The notes beneath the pieces were generated by a model. It did no database searches, was not told where the DNA came from, and saw only the letters and a list, made by a program, of their open reading frames with translations. Below are positions 37,753-44,859 of a DNA stretch of 64,000 bases, one piece after another (position 1 is the stretch's first letter; every line of letters begins with the position of its first letter). The stretch spans positions 4,340,001 through 4,404,000 of the forward strand of contig NZ_AP022569.1 in NCBI RefSeq assembly GCF_010727945.1. Reading direction: 5' to 3'. Source of the stretch: Mycobacterium cookii. GTDB lineage: Bacteria; Actinomycetota; Actinomycetes; Mycobacteriales; Mycobacteriaceae. The position numbers were made by a program, and so were the translations under genes.

Positions 37753-38643
37753 GAATCCGGAGGTCAATTCCCGCTGTCAGATGACGAGGTCACGGCTACT
37801 TTCGCCGAGCGGGCGAAGTCTGCGCGGCTCCGTGCAGGTCTGACGCAGCAGCAACTGTTTGAACGACTGCGAGACGAGACCGGGGTACGCCTCGACACGT
37901 CGGCAATCACGCGAATCGAGGCCGGCCAACGGGAGCCGCGACTCGGGGAGGCCTTGGCTATCGCCCGCGTGCTGAATTTCGGATTGAACAATCTCGTCCC
38001 GCGCGCCGATCTGGACTTGTACCTCAGTGACGTCGAACGATTGATGAGGGAAAGCCGCGCAGCGTTGATTCGCATGGTCAAATCTGTCGATCCCCTGATC
38101 GAGTTTGTTCGGGCGAACCCCGGCTCTCTCGGCGACAAGCGCCTCGACGACCGGTTCCGCGAAACCATCGAGTACTTCGAGCAGAGTGCTTCGCGCGACG
38201 AACTGAAGAACATCGCGATCACGACGAACCGCACCGACGAGAAACTCAAACGGCAACTGTTGCGAGCGGTCGGTGACGGGATCCTCGTCAGGACAGAAGA
38301 CATCGAGCCTGCCTACGACGGTTGGTATAAGGACGATGTCGGAGCCGAACCCGGTAGGGCGTCGCCGCGAGAGGGTTGGCAGAGCGGAGAACGTCGGGTC
38401 CGCATCGAGCGGTGGGAGAAAAGCTACGGGCAACTCCTGAAATATGTTCGCGATCATGGGGACGCTCGAGTTCCGCCCCCGCATATCAGCGAAGATGGCG
38501 ACCGGCTCGGTGCTTGGGTTGTTGAGCAACGCGATCGCTTCAAGCGGGGGATGCTCGAGCCCGATCATTCGCGACGGCTCGAAGAACTGCCGGGCTGGAC
38601 CTGGGGTCCACGGAAGCCGCGATCGGGATCCGACGACGCGTGA
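37747..38643 (+). CDS. XRE-family transcriptional regulator with C-terminal helicase-associated domain
   Basis: 298 aa. Residues ~12-80 form an XRE-type helix-turn-helix (R-L-R-A-G-L-T-Q-Q-Q-L-F, T-S-A-I-T-R-I-E-A-G-Q-R-E-P). A helical middle follows. Residues ~222-285 match a helicase-associated (HA) domain: W-E-K-S-Y-G-Q-L-L-K-Y-V-R-D-H-G, R-L-G-A-W-V-V-E-Q-R, L-P-G-W-T-W. HA modules are small three-helix DNA-binding units normally found in helicases, so this protein may carry two DNA-binding parts. The GTG start is supported by a leaderless promoter. It is divergent from the ankyrin/ADP-ribosylglycohydrolase operon and likely controls it and itself. Confidence 0.83.
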   Translation: MQESGGQFPLSDDEVTATFAERAKSARLRAGLTQQQLFERLRDETGVRLDTSAITRIEAGQREPRLGEALAIARVLNFGLNNLVPRADLDLYLSDVERLMRESRAALIRMVKSVDPLIEFVRANPGSLGDKRLDDRFRETIEYFEQSASRDELKNIAITTNRTDEKLKRQLLRAVGDGILVRTEDIEPAYDGWYKDDVGAEPGRASPREGWQSGERRVRIERWEKSYGQLLKYVRDHGDARVPPPHISEDGDRLGAWVVEQRDRFKRGMLEPDHSRRLEELPGWTWGPRKPRSGSDDA

Positions 38644-38649
38644 CCGGCG

Positions 38650-39615
38650 CTAAGCCTGCTGCGGTAAATAGTGCCGAGGGTCTATCTGCTTCTCGCCTGA
38701 CCAGCGGTAGGCCATCAGCGTTCCGCCCTTCACGGCGCTGAAGTCCACGCAGGCGCTGCGGGAGTTCCAGTCGCGGTGCTGATCGGGGCGCCCTTGGCGC
38801 CAGTAGTGGCCGTAGAACACCGGCACGGCCCCGGTGTAGACGAACGAGCGATCCCGCGGCGGAATCTCGATATCCGGCAGATCTGGATACGGTGCGCCAT
38901 CCTCTGTGGTGAAAGTGCTTGCTATTTCAGCGATATCGCGCAGCGTCATCGCGTCACCGTTCCACCATCGAATCCTCGCGTTGGTGCGCAGGTGACCGTC
39001 CTTATCCATGTATGGCAGCTGACGGTGATCGACCAGGCTGATCTCCGGGCCTTTGAGCAGAATCTCGATCGCCACGTACAGTTCGTCGCCCTTGGTGCTG
39101 GCTCGGACCAGGTCCTCCACGGTGCCGAACCGATTTGACCCCAACTGGCGTTCGACGACGCCGATCGAATCCTCGTGCCAACACGCATGCACGACGCGAA
39201 TATCGCCCAGATCGAGCCAGAGCGGCAGGGTCTTGAACCATTCCAGGTACAAGCTGCGCTGTGCGCTGGTGAGTTGGTCGAGGAAGCTCTGATGCTGTTT
39301 GGTGTTTTTCTCGTTGTGGCGTCGCAGGTGCTGCCCGCTGCCGGCGGGGTGCTCGGTGGCGTAAGCGATCGCGTTGAATTCGTGGTTGCCCATCACAATC
39401 TGGGCAGCGTCGGTGTCCACCATTGCCTTGACGATCTCGAGGACACGCAGCTGACCGGTCCCGCGGTCGATCAAATCGCCGACGAAAATCGCCTGCCGCT
39501 TCGGATGTCGATACGCGCCGGTGCTGCTCTCGAGTTGGTAGCCGAGATCGCCGAGCAGCGCCTCGAGTTTCTCGGCGCAGCCATGGATGTCGCCGATGAT
39601 GTCGTAACCTTCCAC
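38650..39615 (-). CDS. ApaH/PrpE-like metallophosphoesterase
   Basis: 321 aa. Calcineurin-like metal-binding motifs in order: G-D-I-H-G (residues 8-12), G-D-L-I-D-R-G (46-52), G-N-H-E-F (76-80), and V-H-A-C-W-H further on. The family includes bis(5'-nucleosyl)-tetraphosphatases (ApaH, PrpE) and related Ser/Thr phosphatases; the exact substrate cannot be told. The GTG at 39615 is chosen because G-Y-D-I-I-G-D-I-H-G follows directly; upstream in-frame sequence is Arg-rich and overlaps the next gene. It converges with the XRE gene, ending 6 nt from it. Confidence 0.85.
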   Translation of the reverse strand: MEGYDIIGDIHGCAEKLEALLGDLGYQLESSTGAYRHPKRQAIFVGDLIDRGTGQLRVLEIVKAMVDTDAAQIVMGNHEFNAIAYATEHPAGSGQHLRRHNEKNTKQHQSFLDQLTSAQRSLYLEWFKTLPLWLDLGDIRVVHACWHEDSIGVVERQLGSNRFGTVEDLVRASTKGDELYVAIEILLKGPEISLVDHRQLPYMDKDGHLRTNARIRWWNGDAMTLRDIAEIASTFTTEDGAPYPDLPDIEIPPRDRSFVYTGAVPVFYGHYWRQGRPDQHRDWNSRSACVDFSAVKGGTLMAYRWSGEKQIDPRHYLPQQA

Positions 39616-39679
39616 GCCTTGATTGTCTCGTAGGGGTCTGACATATCGGCTCGCCTCGACTCCGGTGGCACCATGGCGA

Positions 39680-40219
39680 ATGAACGTCAGACGGAGGGAA
39701 TGCGATGGAAGCCTGGGCGCGATCACCGCCCGACGCAACATACGCGAGTACACGCCCGATCCGGTGTCGGATGAGGACCTAAACCGCATCGCCGAGGCGG
39801 GGTGGCGCCCGCCGTCGGGGAAGAATCGTCAGCGGTGGGACTTTGTTGTGGTGACAGATCGTGCACAGCTACAAGAGCTTTCGACTGTATGGCAGGGCGC
39901 CGGCCACATCGCGAAGGCTGCAGCGGTGATTGCATTCGTCGTGCCGCCGCCGGAGGATGACCGCCGGACACGGACTGACCATTACGAAATCGGGCAAGCC
40001 ACGATGGCGATGATGATCGCGGCCACCGACCTGGGAATCGGGACCGGCCACTCGTCAATCGGCGACGAGGAACGAGCCCGTGCCGTCCTTGGCGTGCCCG
40101 ACGATCACACAATGGCTTACCTCATGGGTCTCGGGTATCCCGCAGACCGCTCGCTCAAGCCGATCCGCAAACCGAACCGAATGCCATTCAATGAGGTTGT
40201 GCACCATGGGCATTGGTGA
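39680..40219 (+). CDS. Nitroreductase family protein with a shifted N-terminus (first copy)
   Basis: FMN-dependent nitroreductase-fold protein: A-R-R-N-I-R-E-Y near the start (FMN-phosphate contact), G-W-R-P-P-S-G-K-N, A-T-D-L-G-I-G-T-G-H-S-S, ending V-V-H-H-G-H-W. About 75% like the copy at 41135. The expected start (ATG 39705 with GGAGGG upstream, M-E-A-W) is out of frame with the body: compared with the second copy one base is missing just after the fourth codon. From ATG 39705 translation would stop after about 25 codons. The listed start (ATG 39680) keeps the body in frame but has no good ribosome site. The gene is therefore either damaged, expressed from the alternative start, or affected by a sequence error. 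Confidence 0.65.
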   Translation: MNVRRRECDGSLGAITARRNIREYTPDPVSDEDLNRIAEAGWRPPSGKNRQRWDFVVVTDRAQLQELSTVWQGAGHIAKAAAVIAFVVPPPEDDRRTRTDHYEIGQATMAMMIAATDLGIGTGHSSIGDEERARAVLGVPDDHTMAYLMGLGYPADRSLKPIRKPNRMPFNEVVHHGHW

Positions 40220-40292
40220 TCAACACGTCAGGGCCTATGTCGCAGGATTCCCGTCGTCGCGCTTTGTTCCAGCAACGCGCGGTGCACCTTGG

Positions 40293-40308
40293 TACCATCG
40301 GGGTGGTA
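40293..40308. promoter_or_regulatory. Inverted repeat upstream of vapB, possible operator
   Basis: TACCA and TGGTA arms separated by 6 nt (40293-40297 and 40304-40308) end 12 nt before the vapB ATG and overlap where its promoter or leader must be. Type II toxin-antitoxin operons are normally autoregulated through such a dyad. The arms are short. Confidence 0.3.
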
Positions 40309-40320
40309 GAAAGGTATCCC

Positions 40321-40566
40321 ATGGCGTTGAACATCAAAGATGTGTCTGTGCACGAAGCGGTGAAGCAGATCGCGAAAATCACCGGCGAGTCCCAGGCGCA
40401 GGCGGTAGCGACGGCGGTGAATGAGCGTTTGGCCCGACTGCAGGGCGACGATCTCGCATCCCGGCTTCTCGCCATCGGCCACAAGACCGCCAGCCGGATG
40501 AGCCCCGAGACCAAAATGCTGGACCACGGTGCGCTGCTGTACGACGAGCGAGGGCTGCCAGCATGA
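40321..40566 (+). CDS. vapB: VapB-type antitoxin (PSK/VapB30-like)
   Basis: 81 aa. It begins M-A-L-N-I-K-D and has [19 protein letters not shown], the ribbon-helix-helix pattern of mycobacterial VapB30-type antitoxins; the C-terminal ~40 residues would wrap the toxin. The ATG at 40321 is preceded by GAAAGGT and fits family starts; a longer frame from 40213 is rejected. It overlaps vapC by 4 nt (ATGA). The pair sits between the two nitroreductase copies. Confidence 0.88.
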   Translation: MALNIKDVSVHEAVKQIAKITGESQAQAVATAVNERLARLQGDDLASRLLAIGHKTASRMSPETKMLDHGALLYDERGLPA

Positions 40567-40958
40567 TCGTGGACACGTCGGCAGTGATCGCGATCCTCAA
40601 AGGCGAAGACGACGCCGCGCTCTACGCGCAGGCCATCGCGCACGCCGGCGCCCGAAGGCTCTCTGCGGCAAGCTATCTCGAATGTGGGATCGTCCTCGAC
40701 TCTCAGCGAGACCCGATAATCAGCAGAGCTCTCGACGAGCTTATCCAGGAAGCCGAGTTCGTGATCGAGCCGGTGACCGAGCACCAGGCCCACCTGGCCC
40801 GTCGGGCCTACGCAGATTTTGGCAAAGGCAGGCACCCAGCGGGGTTGAACTTCGGTGATTGCCTCACTTATGCCCTCGCGCTCGATCTACGGGAGTCACT
40901 GTTGTGGAAGGGCGAGGATTTCGGTCGCACGGGCGTCGAATCCGCGCTCGGCGGATGA
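40563..40958 (+). CDS. vapC: VapC-type PIN-domain ribonuclease toxin (VapC30-like)
   Basis: 131 aa PIN domain. Acidic active-site residues are visible: D4 in M-I-V-D-T-S-A, the Glu of A-S-Y-L-E, and the Asp of L-N-F-G-D-C near residue 99, with G-E-D-F close to the end. The segment [14 protein letters not shown] is very close to M. tuberculosis VapC30. It is expected to cleave specific RNA when free of VapB. The start codon overlaps the vapB stop, and all catalytic positions appear intact. Confidence 0.92.
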   Translation: MIVDTSAVIAILKGEDDAALYAQAIAHAGARRLSAASYLECGIVLDSQRDPIISRALDELIQEAEFVIEPVTEHQAHLARRAYADFGKGRHPAGLNFGDCLTYALALDLRESLLWKGEDFGRTGVESALGG

Positions 40959-41134
40959 TGCGGGTCCGGAAAACCTGCGGGCCGGTCACACCTTTCGCGC
41001 GATGAGGTGTCTTCCGAGCGCGTCGATAACTGGATGGTCGACGAGCGTCGCGAGGTGATCAACGCGCTGGAATACGGGTGGGTCATTCGGTTTAGCTCGG
41101 GGTAGGTAACGGCACATACGAGGGGAGCAACGAG

Positions 41135-41650
41135 ATGGAAACCTGGGACGCAATCCAAGCCCGACGCAATGTGCGCCAGTACAAATCCGATCCGGTGTCA
41201 GACGATGACCTCAATCGGATCGCCGAGGCGGGCTGGCGGGCACCGTCGGCGAAGAACCGCCAAGCGTGGGATTTCGTGATCGTCACCGACAAGACGCAGC
41301 TGAAGAAACTTTCGACGGTCTGGCAGGGCGCCGGCCACATCGCGGGCGCCGCGGCGGCGATCGCCTTCGTGATCCCCGAACCGCCCGACGAGCGCCGGAG
41401 AGTCACCGACCAGTACGACGTCGGGCAGGCCACGATGGCGATGATGCTGGCCGCCACCGACCTCGGCATCGGCACCGGTCATTCCTCGGTGGGGGATCAG
41501 GATAAAGCGCGCGCCATCCTCGGCGTCCCCGAGGGTTATCAGGTGGCTTACCTACTCGGAGTCGGCTATCCGGCTGACCGGGCGCTCAAGCCGATCCGCA
41601 AGCCGAATCGGCGACCGTTCGAAGAGGTTGTGCACCAAGGGCATTGGTGA
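41135..41650 (+). CDS. Nitroreductase family protein (second copy)
   Basis: 171 aa, intact. It starts M-E-T-W-D-A-I-Q-A-R-R-N-V-R-Q-Y with AGGGGAG upstream, has G-W-R-A-P-S-A-K-N, L-G-I-G-T-G-H-S-S and ends V-V-H-Q-G-H-W. This is the FMN-binding nitroreductase fold; the substrate is unknown. It is a tandem paralogue of the gene at 39680, with vapBC between them, and serves as the reference that reveals the frameshift there. It ends one base before the convergent zeta-toxin gene. Confidence 0.9.
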   Translation: METWDAIQARRNVRQYKSDPVSDDDLNRIAEAGWRAPSAKNRQAWDFVIVTDKTQLKKLSTVWQGAGHIAGAAAAIAFVIPEPPDERRRVTDQYDVGQATMAMMLAATDLGIGTGHSSVGDQDKARAILGVPEGYQVAYLLGVGYPADRALKPIRKPNRRPFEEVVHQGHW

Positions 41651-42226
41651 TCAGGTCGCGTTATGCTTTAAGACTTCAGGCGTCCACAACGGCCAAGCCG
41701 ACGGGCCGACGCAAAAGCCGTCGTTCATCTGAGCGACGATGAGGGGTCCTTTGAGCCTGCTGCTGTCGTAAACCGTCGCCGAATCGCAACGGATGATCGC
41801 AGTAGCGACCAGTCCCCAAAGACGTTGGTAGCGTTCGCGAATTTTGTTCTCGGGCACATCGTGTCCACCGGCACTGACTCGGCGCCGGACCCGCTCGACC
41901 GCCAGCTCCTCGGGAATCAGCAGAACATGCAGCACGACCGTGTAGTCCCGCGCGTGGGCTGCATCGATGAGTTCCAGCTTCGACGGATGGGAGAACACGG
42001 TTTCGGCGATGAACGACGCGCCCATCCCGATGAGCTTGGCTCTCGTTTCTGCTGCCACCCGCGCGGCCTGATACGAATGCGAGGCGGGGTCCTCGGGCCA
42101 GCGCTGTTTGGCAATCTCGTCGGCGTTGACGAAGGCGCTGCCAGGCAACAGCGGCGCCAGCGTGAGTTCGACGAACGTTGTCTTGCCGGCTCCGTTGGGT
42201 CCGACTACGAGATCGAGCCGCTTCAT
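41651..42226 (-). CDS. Zeta-toxin-like P-loop kinase
   Basis: 191 aa. Walker A G-P-N-G-A-G-K-T-T at residues 9-17, then F-V-N-A-D-E-I-A-K-Q-R-W-P, G-A-S-F-I-A-E-T-V-F-S-H-P-S-K and E-R-V-R-R-R-V-S-A-G-G-H. This arrangement is that of zeta toxins and related kinases that phosphorylate UDP-N-acetylglucosamine or similar small molecules. It overlaps the upstream ParD-like gene by 4 nt (ATGA), so the two form a probable toxin-antitoxin operon. The substrate is not predictable from sequence. Confidence 0.82.
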   Translation of the reverse strand: MKRLDLVVGPNGAGKTTFVELTLAPLLPGSAFVNADEIAKQRWPEDPASHSYQAARVAAETRAKLIGMGASFIAETVFSHPSKLELIDAAHARDYTVVLHVLLIPEELAVERVRRRVSAGGHDVPENKIRERYQRLWGLVATAIIRCDSATVYDSSRLKGPLIVAQMNDGFCVGPSAWPLWTPEVLKHNAT

Positions 42227-42654
42227 CGGGTGGGCGTGGCGCTGGCCTTCCTGCGCCGTGCCGGGCGGCGTTTCGCGGTCAGCGTGACCGACGACCCGTC
42301 AGGCCGGTGCTCGACGATGTCACCGTTGTCATCGAGAGCCACGGTGGTGACGCCGCGTTCGGCCAGCAGCTTTCCGTAATTCGATCCCGCAAGGCTCTCT
42401 TGAATGGCCGCGGCGACCTCGGCGTTGAACACCGCGCCCTCTTCGACGCTGAGTTCGCGCAGCTCCAGATCACCGGCCAGCGCGGCTTCGACCCGCCGCC
42501 GGGCCGCCGTCTGCTGGCTCGATACCGCGCGCCCCACCCGCGCCCAGTGGTCAAGCTGCTGCTTGGCCGAGCGGCTCTGTCGCGCGCCCTCAGTCGCGGC
42601 GCTGTCCATGAGGTCGGCCGCAACTCGAGTTACCCGGTCGGCAGTGTTCGTCAT
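42223..42654 (-). CDS. ParD-like antitoxin partner of the zeta-like toxin
   Basis: 143 aa. The segment S-R-S-A-K-Q-Q-L-D-H-W-A-R-V-G-R-A near residue 27 is typical of the ParD-like antitoxin family, and the C-terminus is basic (K-R-R-P-A-R-R-R-K). It begins with GGGAGG six bases before the ATG and lies 11 nt from a long palindrome, which it probably binds to repress its own operon. It is not related to the classical epsilon antitoxin, so this is a non-canonical zeta pair. Confidence 0.78.
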   Translation of the reverse strand: MTNTADRVTRVAADLMDSAATEGARQSRSAKQQLDHWARVGRAVSSQQTAARRRVEAALAGDLELRELSVEEGAVFNAEVAAAIQESLAGSNYGKLLAERGVTTVALDDNGDIVEHRPDGSSVTLTAKRRPARRRKASATPTR

Positions 42655-42665
42655 GAGTCCTCCCG

Positions 42666-42703
42666 GTGTTGCAGTCTGCTACAAATGTAGCAGACTGCAA
42701 CAC
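42666..42703. promoter_or_regulatory. Perfect 18-bp-arm palindrome, probable operator of the zeta/ParD-like operon
   Basis: Left arm GTGTTGCAGTCTGCTACA (42666-42683), spacer AA, right arm its exact reverse complement (42686-42703). A TACATT hexamer on the minus strand in its centre (42684-42689) could be the -10 of the operon; the antitoxin ATG is 12 nt beyond the palindrome. Such a site at a toxin-antitoxin promoter suggests autoregulation. It is not followed by a T-run and precedes the gene, so a terminator is unlikely. Confidence 0.7.
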
Positions 42704-42850
42704 AGCTAACTCGTTCGGGCATAGCCGTGAGATGGGCCCCGACCCGCGGCGCCAGGCATCGGCCATAGAGCCCATGGTCGGGCGCCGACGCCAGCGAGAT
42801 CGTCGCCCGGTTACCGGACACGCCGGCGCAGCTCCGATAACGTCGAAGCC

Positions 42851-43888
42851 GTGACCGGCGCCGCGACCCGAGCAGTGCTTGCCGGTGTGTTGTCCACTGT
42901 GCTGGCGGCGGCGTCCGTGACCGCTGATCCCGCCCACCTCTCCGCGTCGCCGGCGCCGCGCAGCGCTTACGTCGCAGTGTCGGTGGCCACGGTGTGGACC
43001 ACGCCGCAGAGCCCGCGCCCGGTTGACCGTCGCGCCCTGACCAATCCCGTCGATATTCGCGGCTGGCTGTCCGACATGACGCTGGACCAGCAGGAAGCGC
43101 TCACCGGTGACAATCTCAACCAGACGCAGGCCCTGTTCGGCGACCGCGTCTTGGTGGTGCGTGAGCAGGGCGACTGGGACGAGGTAGTGGTCCCCGGCCA
43201 GCCCACGCCCAAGGACTCCCAGGGCTATCCCGGTTGGATTCCCAAGGCGCAGTTGACCATCGACGTGAGCTACGGCGCACTGAAGGACCACGCTCCTTTC
43301 GCGGTGGCCGACCGCGGCGTCACCACCTGGCTTTATCGCGACTCCGCACTGTCTCATCGAGATCTCGAGATCAGCACCAACACCAGGCTTCCCGTCCTGA
43401 CCCGCACCGACAAGGCCGTCCAGGTATTCGCCCCCGATCGCGGCCTGGAGTGGCTGGATGCCGAAACGGTATCGGTCTACGAAAAGCCCACGGACATACC
43501 GCATCCCACCGGAGTCGATCTGGTTCGGTACGCCGCGACATTTGTAGGCATTCCGTACGTCTGGGGTGGCGTTTCCGGGTTCGGGATCGACTGCTCGGGT
43601 CTGACCGCCGCCGCCTACCAGGTGCACGGCATCACCTTGCCGCGCGACGCCGGCCCGCAAGCCGCCGACCGCCGGGGCCGCCCGATCGACAAATCCGCGT
43701 TGCAGCCCGGCGATCTGCTCTTCTATTCGCACGGCGGTAAGGATCCTGTCAATCCCGACGACATGTACCACGTGGCCATGTATTCCGGGAACGGCGAGAT
43801 GATCGAGGCATTCGACAAGTCGGCGCCGGTGCGCATCACCCCGGTTCGACTCGACGAGGACTACTGGGGCGCGCGCCGCTACCTCTAG
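42851..43888 (+). CDS. Secreted NlpC/P60 peptidoglycan hydrolase with SH3-like domains
   Basis: 345 aa. A signal peptide is likely (A-V-L-A-G-V-L-S-T-V-L-A-A-A-S-V-T-A near the start). The middle has SH3-like segments (V-L-V-V-R-E-Q-G-D-W, P-G-W-I-P). The C-terminal C40 peptidase has Y-V-W-G-G-V-S-G, the catalytic Cys in D-C-S-G (about residue 247), P-G-D-L-L-F-Y, and the His of Y-H-V-A-M-Y (about 306). It probably cuts peptide stems of peptidoglycan outside the membrane. The GTG start gives the best signal peptide. Its last 4 nt overlap the convergent cyclase gene. Confidence 0.88.
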   Translation: MTGAATRAVLAGVLSTVLAAASVTADPAHLSASPAPRSAYVAVSVATVWTTPQSPRPVDRRALTNPVDIRGWLSDMTLDQQEALTGDNLNQTQALFGDRVLVVREQGDWDEVVVPGQPTPKDSQGYPGWIPKAQLTIDVSYGALKDHAPFAVADRGVTTWLYRDSALSHRDLEISTNTRLPVLTRTDKAVQVFAPDRGLEWLDAETVSVYEKPTDIPHPTGVDLVRYAATFVGIPYVWGGVSGFGIDCSGLTAAAYQVHGITLPRDAGPQAADRRGRPIDKSALQPGDLLFYSHGGKDPVNPDDMYHVAMYSGNGEMIEAFDKSAPVRITPVRLDEDYWGARRYL

Positions 43889-44691
43889 CTCGCGACCGTG
43901 ATCCGGCGCGCCGTCACGGGTTCGGCTTTGCCCTTGAGGTCGAGCGTGACCACCTCGCCCCTGTCGACGGCAGCGATGCGCGCAACGCTCTCGGGCATGA
44001 CGATCTGGCCCCCGGCTGCAACGCTTTGCAGCCGCGACGCGGTGTTCACCACGTCGCCGATTGCGGTGAAGTCGCGGACCTCGCCCTCGCCAACCACCCC
44101 GACGAACGCCGGGCCGACGCCCAGGCCGATCCCCACCTCGAGCCGCGGGCCCTTGGCCGAGTCGCGACCTTGCCTACGCAGAATGGCGTGAGCGTCACTC
44201 ACCATCGCGTCGACGTAGCGGCCGTCGGGCGTGAGGGGCGGAAAATAGAGGCCCATCACTTCGTCACCGATGAGCTTGTCGACGATCCCGTGCTGGACGA
44301 TCACCTGCGTGAGCTCGGCGTAGAACCGATTGAGGCGTTCGGCCATCTCGTCCGGTGGGAGCGTCTCAGCAAGCGCGGTCGAGTTGCGGATATCGGCGAA
44401 GAGCACCCCGATGGTCATGGTCATGCCGCCCTGGGGCGCCGCCTCGAAGCACACCTTGCACCAACGCGGATTCTTTCGCGACGGGCCCTTTTCCATCCGC
44501 CGCATCAGCCAGCCGCCGACACCCGCGAACGGGTTGCCACAGGCTTCGCACCGCGGGGCGGACGGCAGCTTCGAAAGCATCCGAATTCCGCGCCGAATCC
44601 TGGCGTGGCCGAATAGTTCGAAGAACCGCGCCCACTCCTCCGCGTTGGCTTGCGCACCCTCGGGGCGCTGAGGCGTGCCGTGATTCGGCAT
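43885..44691 (-). CDS. Class III adenylate cyclase with N-terminal Cys-pair module
   Basis: 268 aa. The cyclase domain (about residues 90-265) keeps both metal-binding Asp regions (L-F-A-D-I-R-N-S-T and I-G-D-E-V-M-G), the adenine-specifying Lys (D-K-L-I-G-D) and Asp (R-D-F-T-A-I-G), and the transition-state Asn and Arg (V-N-T-A-S-R). It should make cAMP as a homodimer. The N-terminal ~85 residues contain C-E-A-C and C-K-V-C pairs, likely a zinc-binding site, and no membrane segment. Regulation by that module is possible but unknown. Confidence 0.88.
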   Translation of the reverse strand: MPNHGTPQRPEGAQANAEEWARFFELFGHARIRRGIRMLSKLPSAPRCEACGNPFAGVGGWLMRRMEKGPSRKNPRWCKVCFEAAPQGGMTMTIGVLFADIRNSTALAETLPPDEMAERLNRFYAELTQVIVQHGIVDKLIGDEVMGLYFPPLTPDGRYVDAMVSDAHAILRRQGRDSAKGPRLEVGIGLGVGPAFVGVVGEGEVRDFTAIGDVVNTASRLQSVAAGGQIVMPESVARIAAVDRGEVVTLDLKGKAEPVTARRITVAS

Positions 44692-44859
44692 CCCTCATTT
44701 TCGCACCGGATGCGCATACTTGGGCACAACAGCCGCAAGTTGTCGCTATGAGGCGGGCATAGAGCGTTCCCTCGATCCGAGAGGCTTATGTGGCGGATGT
44801 GACTTTGGCCGCGCGCGAGCCGGTTGCGGCGCGATCCGCTCCGCGACGAGACTGATCCT

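Noticed and set aside
42590..43771. 393-codon minus-strand frame opposite the NlpC/P60 gene
   Set aside because: Antisense shadow in high-GC DNA; the plus strand has clear catalytic motifs.
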